A program made the translations under genes and the position numbers. 64,000 bases of DNA from positions 868,001 to 932,000 of the forward strand of contig CP054936.1 of the NCBI GenBank assembly GCA_013364255.1, given 5' to 3'. Under the pieces are notes generated by a model. It did not search any database. It saw nothing but the letters and a program-made list of their open reading frames with translations, and was not told the DNA's origin. Of the stretch, positions 36,424 to 44,954 are shown in pieces. The DNA is from Streptomyces seoulensis (GTDB lineage: Bacteria > Actinomycetota > Actinomycetes > Streptomycetales > Streptomycetaceae). Positions within the stretch are counted from its first letter, which is position 1, and every line of letters starts with the position of its first letter.

Positions 36424-36557
36424 GGACCCCGCTCAGGAATTCTCCGGTCCCCGTCACTCTCCGAACTCCGCTCACCCCGCGGCCCCTGTGCGACCTGCCC
36501 GCGGCTCCTGCCCGGCGGCCCGGCCGCCGCACCCTCACCTCGATCAAGGACACACCC

Positions 36558-37610
36558 ATGCCCAGCGCGATCCACACCCGTCCCCGCGACACACGTTCCC
36601 CGCTCTCCGCCCTCCCCGGCGCGCGTCCGTCCCGGCGCGGGCTGCTCGCCGGCGGACTCGGGGCGGCCGCCCTGCTCGGCCTCACCGCGTGCGGCGCCGA
36701 CGACTCCGGCGGCCCCTCCACCGCCGGCGGTTCCGGCGCCGCCGGGTGGTCCTTCACCGACGACCGGGGCCGTACCGTACGGCTGTCCCGGCGGCCGAAG
36801 CGGATCGCGTTCCTCACCGACACCGTGGGCGCCGCGCTGTGGGCGGCCGGACTGCACCCGGTCGCGGCCACCGACTCCGGCCAGGGCATCGTCCCGGCCG
36901 TCAAGCCGGACTGGTCCGGGGTCGCCAAGATCTACTCGGCGGACAAGGGCGTACGGATCGAAGCGCTCGCGCAGGCCCGCCCCGATCTGCTGATCGACGC
37001 CGTGCAGCCGGACGGCACCCTCCAGGTCGCCTCCCAGCTCCCCGCGGTCACCAAGATCGCGCCGGTGGTGGGTCTGAGCACCTACCGCTCGATCGAGCAG
37101 ATCGCCGGCACCGCCGACCGGCTCACCGGCTCCCTCGGCGTCCGGCTCGCCGACACCGGCGCCAAGACCCGGTACGAGGAGGCGGGCAGCCGGCTGCGCA
37201 AGGCCGTCGCCGCCGACAAGGAACTGCGGGTCGGCTTCGTCTTCGGCATCGACAAGAACACCATCGGCGTGATGAACCCCAAGACGTGGGCCGTGCTCAA
37301 GACGGTGAGCGCGCTCGGCATGCGGCTGCTGCCGGTGCCCGGCGGCGCCGACAACACCTACAGCCAGGCGGTGAGTTGGGAGAACGTGCCGTCCCTCCCG
37401 GTCGATCTGCTGGTGTGGGCGGTGTCCGACCCGCTGCCGGACAACCCGCTGTGGAAGCGCACGCCCGCCGTCCGCGCCGGACAGCTCTGGAAGCCCGACC
37501 TGTCCTCCTGGTACGCCTACAGCTGGGAGAACTTCACCGTCCTGCTCGACGGCCTGGCCACCCACGTCCAGTCCGCCCACGCGGGCGTCGGCCCGCGCAC
37601 CACGTCCTGA
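36558..37610 (+). CDS. siderophore-binding lipoprotein, Tat-type signal
   Basis: Iron-siderophore solute-binding protein (FecB/FhuD type), 350 residues. The N-terminus carries SRRGLLAGGLGAAALLGLTACG, which combines a twin-arginine motif with a lipobox, so it may be exported folded and then lipidated. The class III binding fold follows: TVRLSRRPKRIAFL, RPDLLIDAVQ, and a long connecting helix at about 195-230. It is the first of two binding proteins in the island, which would widen the range of siderophores taken up by the FecCD pair. Confidence 0.88.
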   Translation: MPSAIHTRPRDTRSPLSALPGARPSRRGLLAGGLGAAALLGLTACGADDSGGPSTAGGSGAAGWSFTDDRGRTVRLSRRPKRIAFLTDTVGAALWAAGLHPVAATDSGQGIVPAVKPDWSGVAKIYSADKGVRIEALAQARPDLLIDAVQPDGTLQVASQLPAVTKIAPVVGLSTYRSIEQIAGTADRLTGSLGVRLADTGAKTRYEEAGSRLRKAVAADKELRVGFVFGIDKNTIGVMNPKTWAVLKTVSALGMRLLPVPGGADNTYSQAVSWENVPSLPVDLLVWAVSDPLPDNPLWKRTPAVRAGQLWKPDLSSWYAYSWENFTVLLDGLATHVQSAHAGVGPRTTS

Positions 37611-37694
37611 GCCCGTCCCTCCCCCCGCCGCGTCCCGTCCCCTCCCCCGGCCCGGACCGTACGGTCCGGCCACCCGCGCACACCTGGAACCCTC

Positions 37695-38720
37695 GTGAAC
37701 CCCGTACCCTCTCCCGCCCGCCCGGCCACCGCGCACGCCGCCCGCGCCGTCCGGCGCCGCACACGTGTGCTGCGTCCGGCGGTCGCCGCCGCCGCGCTGG
37801 CGCTGGCCCTCACCGCCTGTGACTCCGGCTCGTCCGCCGCCGGCGGCGCGGGCGGCACGACCGCCGCGACCCGGGTGGTCGGCACGGCGCACGGCAAGGT
37901 GACCGTGCCCGCACACCCGCTGCGGATCGTCTCCGTGCACTCCTGGTCCACCGAGTCGCTGTTCGACCTCGGTCTCACCCCGGTCGGTGTGGAGGACAGC
38001 GGCGCCAACTACGTGCCACCGCGCTACCTGAAGGGCTGGAAGGCCGCCGCGAAGGTGTCGACGGGCGCCGACCTGGACTACGAGCGGATCGCCGCGCTCA
38101 AGCCGGACCTGATCGTCGGCGTCGACGTGCCCTACCTCAGCAAGGCGTACCGGCGGCTCTCGGCCATCGCGCCGACCGCGTTCGCGTCCTTCCGCGAGTC
38201 CGACTCCTGGACCGCGTACCCGGACGCGACGGCCTCCTTCGTCAACCGCACCGCTCAACTGGCGCGGTTGAAGAAGAAGTACGCCGACCGGATCGCCGCG
38301 GTGCGCGCGGCCGAGGGCGCGAAGCTGTCGGGCAGCCGCTGGGACGTGATCCAGGGCGGCTTCGACAGCGGCAACTACTGGATCTACGGCCCCTCTTCGC
38401 CCGTCGGCGACATCCTCGCCCGGCTGGGGGCGCGGTTCGCCTCCGCCACGGCGGCGGTGGACAAGGGGGCCACCAAGTCCGTGTCGTACGAGCGGGCGGA
38501 CCTGCTGAAGGACGCCGACCACCTCGTCTACTACACGAACAACGACGGCTCCCCCGCCAACGACATCCAGAAGCTGTTCGCCCTGCGCGCGTTCAAGGAG
38601 TTGCCGGCCGCCCGGAACCATCGCGTGGTCGGCACGGCGGACTTCCTGCCGGGCTCGTACAACGACGCCATCGGCGTCGTGGACGCCATCGAGAAGGCGC
38701 TGAAGGACCACACCGGCTGA
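37695..38720 (+). CDS. siderophore-binding lipoprotein (second copy)
   Basis: Second class III binding protein, 341 residues, with a lipobox LALTACDSG near residue 40 after an Arg-rich n-region. The fold shows VPAHPLRIVSVHSWSTESLFDLG, KPDLIVGVDVPYLSKAY and a central helix around 185-210. It differs strongly from the copy upstream, so it is not a recent duplicate. GTG start at 37695; the ribosome site is weak. It is probably co-transcribed from the iron-box promoter, though the 84-bp gap could hold its own promoter. Confidence 0.87.
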   Translation: MNPVPSPARPATAHAARAVRRRTRVLRPAVAAAALALALTACDSGSSAAGGAGGTTAATRVVGTAHGKVTVPAHPLRIVSVHSWSTESLFDLGLTPVGVEDSGANYVPPRYLKGWKAAAKVSTGADLDYERIAALKPDLIVGVDVPYLSKAYRRLSAIAPTAFASFRESDSWTAYPDATASFVNRTAQLARLKKKYADRIAAVRAAEGAKLSGSRWDVIQGGFDSGNYWIYGPSSPVGDILARLGARFASATAAVDKGATKSVSYERADLLKDADHLVYYTNNDGSPANDIQKLFALRAFKELPAARNHRVVGTADFLPGSYNDAIGVVDAIEKALKDHTG

Positions 38721-38901
38721 AGCCGGCCGGGCGCCGCCCGCCAGGGACCCGAGGGACTGTGCCGCACCCCCGGTCAGGGACCCAAGGGCCTCTGGTGGCG
38801 CATTCGGTCACGGTGCCGCGCCGAGGCCCGTCCCGCGCGTCGGGCCGGCGCGAGCCGGAGTGCGCCTAGGTGACGGAGCGTCAGCGAACGTCAGCGGTAG
38901 C

Positions 38902-39459
38902 TCAGTTCACCAGTGCCTCGACCACCCGCCGGACGACCTCGCGGCGTTCGGCGCGGTCGGGCAGGCCGGCCACCGCCAGCACCTCCGGGTTGGCGGCCTC
39001 CCACAGCATGGCGATGTGGATCAGCAGGGCGAGCAGCACCCGGGAGTCGAAGCGGGTGGAGACCAGGCCCGCGGCCTGGGCCTCGGCGATGGCGGCGCTG
39101 CGGGCGCGGACGTCGGCGACGGCGTAGGCGTTCGGCTCGTCGCCGCTCTCCAGCCGCTGCCAGGTGATCAGCCGGGGCAGCTCCGGGTGCTCGGCGTAGA
39201 GGTCGCTGAGGTGGACCGCGACCCCGGGCAGGTCCTCCACGTCGTGCGGCAGGTTGCCGATGATCTGTTCGACCAGTGTGGTCCAGACGGCCTCGAAGAG
39301 CCCCGCCTTGCTCTTGAAGTAGTGGTAGATCTGCGCCTTGTTGCACCTGGCGACGTCGGCGATGCGGTCGACGCGGGCGCCGTTGAGGCCGTGGGCGGCG
39401 AACTCGGCCCGCCCCGCCGCGATGAGTCGTTGCTTGGTGGCTTCGGCGTCGCGCTGCAT
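38902..39459 (-). CDS. TetR family transcriptional regulator
   Basis: Repressor of 185 residues. The N-terminal helix-turn-helix is DRIADVARCNKAQIYHYFKSKAGLF (about 30-55), and the C-terminal domain is of the TetR_C type with conserved H-x-x-L and R-L-x-x-W-Q. It is divergent from the LAL regulator gene. The 97-bp gap contains two copies of an AACTAACCG element, one of them inside a perfect inverted repeat that covers the LAL ribosome site, so this TetR protein probably represses both genes. Confidence 0.9.
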   Translation of the reverse strand: MQRDAEATKQRLIAAGRAEFAAHGLNGARVDRIADVARCNKAQIYHYFKSKAGLFEAVWTTLVEQIIGNLPHDVEDLPGVAVHLSDLYAEHPELPRLITWQRLESGDEPNAYAVADVRARSAAIAEAQAAGLVSTRFDSRVLLALLIHIAMLWEAANPEVLAVAGLPDRAERREVVRRVVEALVN

Positions 39460-39481
39460 GGGCGCAGCCTAACCCAGCTGC

Positions 39482-39500
39482 TAACTAACCGTTTACTTGA
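39482..39500. promoter_or_regulatory. secondary TetR operator copy
   Basis: TAACTAACCGTTTACTTG agrees with the main operator core at 14 of 18 positions. It lies 23 bp before the TetR start and probably serves autoregulation. Confidence 0.5.
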
Positions 39501-39522
39501 CAGTTTCAGGAGTGCGGGATGT

Positions 39523-39546
39523 AATCAACTAACCGGGTAGTTGATT
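39523..39546. promoter_or_regulatory. TetR operator, perfect 9-bp arms
   Basis: AATCAACTA (39523-39531) and TAGTTGATT (39538-39546) around ACCGGG. The right arm reaches into the TTGGAG ribosome site of the LAL regulator gene, whose ATG is at 39557. Confidence 0.75.
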
Positions 39547-39556
39547 GGAGTCGGTC

Positions 39557-42367
39557 ATGACGATGGTCGGCCGCGACGGCGAACAGGCGCGGCTGGCCGC
39601 GTTCGTGACGGCCGCGGACGCCCGGGCGCTCGTCCTCAGGGGCGAGTCGGGGGTCGGCAAGAGCGCGCTGCTCGACCACGCCGCCGAACTGGCGGCCCGC
39701 GAGGGCCACTTGGTGATCCGGGCCACCGGCGTCGAGGCGGAGTCCGAACTCCCCTGTGCCGGACTGCACCAGCTCCTGTATCCGCTGCTCCCCGACGCCA
39801 CCCGGCTGGAGCCGCCGGCCCGCGCGGTGTTCGACGCCGTGTTCGGCCGGCCGGAGGGCGCGCCGCCGTCCGTCATGACCCTCGGCATCGCGGTGCTCGG
39901 CCTGCTGTCCCTGGCGGCCTCCCGCCGGCCGCTGCTGCTCGTCCTCGACGACGGCCAGTGGCTGGACGACCCCAGCGCCGCCGTCTGCGCCTTCGTGGGC
40001 CGCCGGCTGGCCGGCAGCCCGGTGAGGCTGCTGGCGGCCGTCCGCGCCGACATCGCCTCGCGGTGGGACGCCGCCGCCCTGCCGGAGGCGCCGGTCGGCG
40101 CCCTTCCGGAGGACGACGCGGCGCGCCTGCTCGACCTGCGTCATCCGGGCCTGCCGCCGCGGCTGCGCCGGCTCGTGCTGGCCGAGGCCCAGGGCAACCC
40201 CTTGGCGCTGCTGGAGCTCCCGGTCGAGATCGGCGACCGCTCCGGCGACCCGGCGGCGCCCGAGGAGGTGTTCGGCCGGCCCGGTCTGCCGCTGTCGCGC
40301 CGATTACAGCACCTGTACGGCGCCCGCATCGCCGGTCTCGGCGACGGCGTCCGCGCCGAGCTGCTGAAGGGCGCCCTGGACGGGGTCGGGGCCCGGCCGG
40401 GCGACACGGCGGCCGGCGCCGCGCGCTACCGCATGCGCGACGCCGAGGAGGCGGTGGCCCGCGGTCTGCTGGTCGTCGAGCCGGTCGGCGGCGACCTCGC
40501 CTTCCGGCATCCGCTGGTGCGGTCGAGCGTCGTCCAGATGTCCACGCCCAACCAGCGCCGCGCCGCCCACCACACGCTGGCACGGGTGCACCGCGCACAC
40601 CTGGAGCGCCGCGCCGCGCACCTGGCCGCGGCCACCGTCGACCCGGACGAGGAGGTGGCGGCCGTCCTGGAGGCGGCGGCGGAGTCGGCGACCCGGCGCG
40701 GCGGCGCGCTCGCCGCGGTGGCCTGGCTGACCCGTGCCGCGGAGCTGAGCGAGACCCACGCCGAGCGGTCCAGGCGGCTCGCGGACGCGGCGTTCGTCGC
40801 CGGGCACGCCGCCCGCCTCGGCCAGGCACGCCGTCTCGTGTCGGCCGACCCCGCCCCCGGCGCGGACGACTCCCCGGCCTCGGTGCTCGCCGCCGGGTAT
40901 CTGGCCCTCTACCAGCACGGCGAGGTGCGCTCCGCGCTGCGCCAGATCACGGCGGCGATCGAGAGGCTGCGCGACGGCGGACCACGGGGGCACGACGAGG
41001 TCCTCGGCCGCCTGGTGACGCTGCTGCTCGCCGTCAGCCAGTACGCCGCGGACCGCGCCGTATGGGAGCGCACCCGCCAACTCCTCGCTTCTCTCGGTGA
41101 CTTGGCCGACGAGCGGTCGCGGCTGTACGGCGACACCTGGAGCGATGTCGTCCGGCACGGCGCCGGCTGGTCCGGGCCGGTGGAGCGGGCCGCGGCGCAC
41201 CTGCGCGACCGGGAACCCTGGGACGTCTCGCGGCTGGGCGTCTCGGCGTACCACCTCGACGTGCTGGGCCTGTTCCGCCCTCATCTGGAGCAGGTGGCGG
41301 CCCGCGAACTGGAGACCGGCGCGGCGTCCAGCGGCATGATCATGCTGCACCTGATCATGCTGGACCAGACGGCGGCCGGTGAGTGGGACGCGGCCGAGCG
41401 CACGGGTGGGCGCGCCCTGGCCCTGGCGGCCGAGCACGGCCACGAGCTGTTCGCCCAGCAGACCCGCGGCTATCTGGCCCAACTCGCCGCGCTGCGCGGG
41501 CAGGTGGACCGTGCCGACGCGCTGCGGGCCGAGGTCGACGCGTGGGCGCGCCCGCGCGGTGTCGGTTTCCTGACCCAGCTCGCCGACTCCGCGGGCGCGA
41601 CGGCCGCGCTGAGCGCCGGCGACTACGAGGCCGCGTACGCGTACGCCACCGGCATCACACCCGCGGGCGCCTTCCGGCCGTACGTCTACCAGGCTTCGCG
41701 GACCCTGCTCGACCTCGTCGAGGCCGCCCTGCACACCGGGCGCGTGGAGCAGGCCCGGGCCCATGCGCTGGCCGCGCGCGACGCGCGACTGGCCGATCTC
41801 TCCCCGCGTCTCGCGCTGCTCACCCATGGGGCGCTGGCGATGACGGCCGACGACATGACGGAGGCGGCCGAGATGTTCGAGCGGGCCGAGTCCCACCCGG
41901 CCGGCGCGCGCTTCCCGTTCGAGCTGGCGCGGATCCGGCTGGCCCACGGCGTCCGGGTGCGGCACGCCCGGGACGCGGTGGCGGCCCGGCGGCCGCTGGC
42001 CCGGGCGGCCGAGGAGTTCGAACGGCTCGGCGCGACCGCCTGGGCCGAGCGGGCCCGCCTCGCACTGCGGGCCGCCGGCGCCCCGTCGGGCGCCCCCGCG
42101 CACCCGTCGGCCCCGCTGACCTGGCAGGAGCTGCGGATCGCCGACCTGGCCGCCGGTGGTCTGACGAACAAGGAGATCGGCCGGCGGATGGGGCTGTCCC
42201 CGCGTACCGTGAGCGCCCATCTCTACCGGGTCTTCCCGAAGTTGGGCATCACCAGCCGGGCCGCGCTGCGCGACGCCCTGAACCGGATGGGCGAGCTTCC
42301 GGGGAGCCCGCCGCGGGTGGGCAGCGGACGTCAGGCGATCCGGCACGCCGATGGGGGCGCGCGGTGA
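39557..42367 (+). CDS. LAL-type LuxR family ATP-binding regulator, TTA-containing
   Basis: Large MalT-like transcriptional activator, 936 residues. The N-terminal AAA-type ATPase has Walker A GESGVGKS (29-36) and a Walker B-like LLLVLDDGQWLDDPS (about 130). A long TPR-like helical middle follows, with a C-terminal LuxR helix-turn-helix (about 855-915: LTWQELRIADLAAGGLTNKEIGRRMGLSPRTV). Such regulators often switch on antibiotic or stress pathways. ATG 39557 is preceded by TTGGAG. Codon 250 is TTA (40304-40306), so full-length product should need the bldA tRNA. The divergent TetR and its operator add a second layer. No biosynthetic cluster is adjacent, so its target is unknown. Confidence 0.9.
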   Translation: MTMVGRDGEQARLAAFVTAADARALVLRGESGVGKSALLDHAAELAAREGHLVIRATGVEAESELPCAGLHQLLYPLLPDATRLEPPARAVFDAVFGRPEGAPPSVMTLGIAVLGLLSLAASRRPLLLVLDDGQWLDDPSAAVCAFVGRRLAGSPVRLLAAVRADIASRWDAAALPEAPVGALPEDDAARLLDLRHPGLPPRLRRLVLAEAQGNPLALLELPVEIGDRSGDPAAPEEVFGRPGLPLSRRLQHLYGARIAGLGDGVRAELLKGALDGVGARPGDTAAGAARYRMRDAEEAVARGLLVVEPVGGDLAFRHPLVRSSVVQMSTPNQRRAAHHTLARVHRAHLERRAAHLAAATVDPDEEVAAVLEAAAESATRRGGALAAVAWLTRAAELSETHAERSRRLADAAFVAGHAARLGQARRLVSADPAPGADDSPASVLAAGYLALYQHGEVRSALRQITAAIERLRDGGPRGHDEVLGRLVTLLLAVSQYAADRAVWERTRQLLASLGDLADERSRLYGDTWSDVVRHGAGWSGPVERAAAHLRDREPWDVSRLGVSAYHLDVLGLFRPHLEQVAARELETGAASSGMIMLHLIMLDQTAAGEWDAAERTGGRALALAAEHGHELFAQQTRGYLAQLAALRGQVDRADALRAEVDAWARPRGVGFLTQLADSAGATAALSAGDYEAAYAYATGITPAGAFRPYVYQASRTLLDLVEAALHTGRVEQARAHALAARDARLADLSPRLALLTHGALAMTADDMTEAAEMFERAESHPAGARFPFELARIRLAHGVRVRHARDAVAARRPLARAAEEFERLGATAWAERARLALRAAGAPSGAPAHPSAPLTWQELRIADLAAGGLTNKEIGRRMGLSPRTVSAHLYRVFPKLGITSRAALRDALNRMGELPGSPPRVGSGRQAIRHADGGAR
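40304..40306 (+). other. TTA leucine codon (bldA target) in the LAL regulator gene
   Basis: In-frame, codon 250, within SRRLQHLYG. TTA codons in pathway-level regulators are a known route of developmental control in Streptomyces. Confidence 0.85.
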
Positions 42368-42464
42368 GTCATTCGACTGTCGCCGCCGGGCGGTCCCCGG
42401 CTGATCCTGGGACGACCGCCCGCGTGCCGGTGCCGGGCGGCCGTCCTGCGCGAAGGGGCCAGCC

Positions 42465-43262
42465 TTGCAACGTACTCCCGTCGTCTTCGTCCATGGCCCG
42501 TGGCTGCACGCGCTGTCCTGGCAGTCGTGGGCCCGGCGGTTCGCGCACCGGGGATACCTCCCCTTCCTGCCGCGCTGGCCCGGCGAGGCGGCCACCGCCC
42601 GGGAGGCGCGCACCCGGCCCGGAGCGCCGGGCGGCGGCCCCGGTCTGGACGCGCTGACGGAGCACTACACCGCACTCGTGCGGTCGCTCGCCGTCGCGCC
42701 GGTCCTCGTCGGTCACTCGGCCGGCGGTCTCATCGCGCAGCGCCTGCTCGGCGCCGGGGCGGGGCGCGCCGCCGTCGCCCTGGCGCCGGCTCCGATCAAC
42801 GGCGTCCCCCTCCCGGCTCCCCCGGCCTGGCGGGAAGGCGGTCCGGAAGGGCCGCCGGCGGTCCTGTCGCCGCGGCGGTTCCGGCGCCTCTTCGCCAACA
42901 CGGTCGGCGCCGAGGAGTCCGGCCGCCTCTTCGAGCGCTATGTCGTGCCGGCGCCGTACCGGCTGCTCGCCGACCTCGGCCGCGCGGACGCGGACCCGCA
43001 TCCGCGCGCCCGTGCGGACACCGGCAACACGGCGCGCGGTCCGCTGCTGCTGGTGTCCGGGCAGGAGGACCTGCTCGTGCCCGACGCGGTCACCCGTGCC
43101 GTGTACAAGCTGTACGGCGACTCGACGGCCGTGACCGATCTGAAGCAGTTCGCGGACCGTGGGCACTCGCTGGTCGTCGACAGCGGCTGGCGGCAGGTCG
43201 CCGACCACGTCCTCGACTGGCTGCACGAGAGGGGCGTCCGCGCGCTGTCCGGGGACGGTTGA
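42465..43262 (+). CDS. alpha/beta hydrolase
   Basis: Soluble alpha/beta-hydrolase of 265 residues with unknown substrate. FVHGPW is the oxyanion-hole motif after strand 3, the nucleophile elbow is GHSAGG (S85), an acidic residue is available in SGQEDLLVPD, and the catalytic His is in FADRGHSLVVD. It starts with TTG at 42465 behind GAAGGGG, a rare but acceptable start. It is 97 bp after the LAL gene in the same direction and may be co-transcribed with it, which would make it a candidate target of the TetR system. Confidence 0.82.
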   Translation: MQRTPVVFVHGPWLHALSWQSWARRFAHRGYLPFLPRWPGEAATAREARTRPGAPGGGPGLDALTEHYTALVRSLAVAPVLVGHSAGGLIAQRLLGAGAGRAAVALAPAPINGVPLPAPPAWREGGPEGPPAVLSPRRFRRLFANTVGAEESGRLFERYVVPAPYRLLADLGRADADPHPRARADTGNTARGPLLLVSGQEDLLVPDAVTRAVYKLYGDSTAVTDLKQFADRGHSLVVDSGWRQVADHVLDWLHERGVRALSGDG

Positions 43263-43328
43263 GCGGACGGGGCCGGGCCGGGCGGCCGTGGCCGGGCGGG
43301 CCGGGCCGCGGAACCGCGGGGCCGTCCC

Positions 43329-44396
43329 TCAGAGGCGGTCGGCGTCGACCACGGCCCGGGCGAAGGCGGTGGGCGCCTCCTGGGGGAGGTCATGGCCGAC
43401 GCCCTCGATCACGCGGTACGCGTACGGGCCGGTGAAGCGGTCGCGGTTGGCGTCGTGGCCGGGGGTGGCGAACGGGTCGTGCTCGGCGTCGAGGACGACG
43501 GTGGGCACGGGGATGGCGGGGCGGGCGGCGAGCTGCTTCTCGTAGCGGTCGTAACGGCGTTCGCCGTCGGCGAGGCCGAGCCGCCAGCGGTAGTTGTGGA
43601 TGACGATGGCGGCGTAGTCGGGGTTCTCGAAGGCCCGCGCGGTGCGCGCGAAGGTGGCGTCGTCGAAGTCCCAGGTGGGCGAGACGAGGTCCCAGACCAG
43701 GCGGCACAGCTGGTCGCGGTTGCCGGGGTCCTCCATCGCGAGGCGGCCGCGTTCGGTGGCGAAGTAGTACTGGTACCACCAGGTGTGCTCGGCGGCCGGG
43801 GCGAGGAACGTCTGCTGGGCCTCCACGTTGGTGATGAGGTAGCCGCTGGTGGAGACGAGCGCCTTGACCCGCTCCGGCCACAGGGCGGCGATGATGTCGG
43901 CGGTGCGCGAGCCCCAGTCGAAGCCGGCGAGGACGGCCCGGTGGATCTTCAGGGCGTCCATGAGGGCGAGGATGTCCAGCGCGATCGCGGACTGCTGGGC
44001 GTTGCGGACGGTGCGGTCGGACAGGAAACGTGTGCTGCCGTGGCCGCGCAGGTAGGGCACGATGACGCGGTAGCCGCGGTCGGCCAGCAGGGGCGCCACG
44101 TCGACGTAGCTGTGGATGTCGTACGGCCAGCCGTGCAGGCAGATCACCACGGGACCGTGCGCGGGGCCGGCCTCGGCGTAGCCGATGTCCAGGACGCCGG
44201 CCCGGACCTGCTTGAGGGTGGGGAAGGCGGTGTGCGCGCCGGGTGCGACGGCGGGCACGGTCCGGGGGGACGTGTCGCCGCCCTCGGGGCGGGGTGCGGC
44301 CGAGGCGGCCTCCGCTGCCGGCAGGCCGGCCAGGGAGACGGCGGCCGCGCCGGTGCCGAGGCCGACCGCCTTGCCGAAGGTGCGCCTGTCGATCAT
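43329..44396 (-). CDS. Tat-exported alpha/beta hydrolase with Asp nucleophile (epoxide hydrolase/dehalogenase type)
   Basis: Exported hydrolase of 355 residues. A twin-arginine signal (DRRTFGKAVGLGTG) ends near AEA-A (about 30). The alpha/beta fold shows CLHGWPYDIHSY (H-G-W oxyanion motif), YLRGHGST and the nucleophile elbow GFDWGS with D160, as in epoxide hydrolases and haloalkane dehalogenases. The catalytic His is in VGHDLPQEAP, and an acid is in LDAEHDPF. The cap region is Trp/Tyr-rich. Export by Tat fits a cofactor-free but fast-folding enzyme. It runs convergently to the previous hydrolase; the 66-bp gap is a GC-rich stretch of GGCCGGG repeats that may act as a terminator. Confidence 0.85.
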   Translation of the reverse strand: MIDRRTFGKAVGLGTGAAAVSLAGLPAAEAASAAPRPEGGDTSPRTVPAVAPGAHTAFPTLKQVRAGVLDIGYAEAGPAHGPVVICLHGWPYDIHSYVDVAPLLADRGYRVIVPYLRGHGSTRFLSDRTVRNAQQSAIALDILALMDALKIHRAVLAGFDWGSRTADIIAALWPERVKALVSTSGYLITNVEAQQTFLAPAAEHTWWYQYYFATERGRLAMEDPGNRDQLCRLVWDLVSPTWDFDDATFARTARAFENPDYAAIVIHNYRWRLGLADGERRYDRYEKQLAARPAIPVPTVVLDAEHDPFATPGHDANRDRFTGPYAYRVIEGVGHDLPQEAPTAFARAVVDADRL

Positions 44397-44678
44397 GTCA
44401 AACCCTCCGTCATACGTATGCTGACCGGCCCGCGCCGGGAAGGCACCGCGGGTGTGGAGCGCCGAGGGGCGGTCGCGGGGGCGGTCGCTTCCCTCGGCGG
44501 AGTCCGGCACACCACACTGTCGTCCGGCGGCGAGCCCGGCCACAACAGTCACTTGACGGTGCGGCGCGGCCCCGGCGCCGCACGGCCGTCGGCACAGGGG
44601 GCCCGTCCGGCCGCAGGTCGTGCGGCCGGGACCCGGAGACGTTAGGTCATTCGACTGTACCGGTGCCGCCCGCCACGG

Positions 44679-44803
44679 GCCCGCCGCACCGTGCCCTGCC
44701 CGGCCCGCCCTCACGCCCGCCGCACCGTGCCCAGCCCGGGCCGCCCTCAGGCCCGCCGCACGGTGCCCTGCCCCGCCCGCGCCGGGCCCGCCGCACCGTG
44801 CTC
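44679..44803 (+). repeat. 36-bp tandem repeat, four copies
   Basis: The core GCCCGCCGCACCGTGCC starts at 44679, 44715, 44751 and 44786 (spacing 36, 36, 35). The third copy has CGGTG for CCGTG and the fourth is cut short. Copies are contiguous, with no unique spacers, so it is a minisatellite rather than a CRISPR array. Confidence 0.8.
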
Positions 44804-44837
44804 GGCAGCGGGGCCGCGCGGAGCGAACCCGAACCCA

Positions 44838-44862
44838 TTTTCTGGACTTGCCGGTCCAAAAA
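44838..44862. promoter_or_regulatory. inverted repeat (TGGAC-N6-GTCCA) upstream of the oxidoreductase
   Basis: TTTTCTGGAC (44838-44847), TTGCC, GGTCCAAAAA (44853-44862). It is nearly symmetric and conspicuously AT-rich at the ends, typical of a TetR or MarR operator, 93 bp upstream of the ATG. Confidence 0.55.
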
Positions 44863-44954
44863 CTGCTCCCTACGCTCACCGTCACAACGTGGCCGGCCCC
44901 GGCGCCGTCCCAGGCGGCCGGGCCGGCGAGGAGCGAGCGGAAGAGGCGGGTCAC

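Larger units (their letters stand above)
44397..44954. other. 558-bp intergenic stretch with tandem repeat and operator
   Basis: No convincing gene. It contains the start region of the Tat hydrolase, a 36-bp tandem repeat (44679-44803) and a 25-bp inverted repeat (44838-44862) ahead of the oxidoreductase. Frames that cross the repeat encode Pro/Ala/Arg-rich strings and are not credible proteins. Confidence 0.6.

Noticed and set aside
38721..38901. Direct repeat of CAGGGACCC after the second siderophore-binding protein
   Set aside because: Only two short diverged copies (around 38741 and 38775); too weak to call a repeat element or terminator.
44679..44803. CRISPR array
   Set aside because: The 36-bp units are contiguous, with no spacers, and there are no cas genes.
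44691..44954. N-terminal extension of the oxidoreductase through the tandem repeat
   Set aside because: It would add about 88 Pro/Ala/Arg-rich residues not found in the family; the ATG at 44955 has a ribosome site and starts at the conserved MRAVVVEEFGG.
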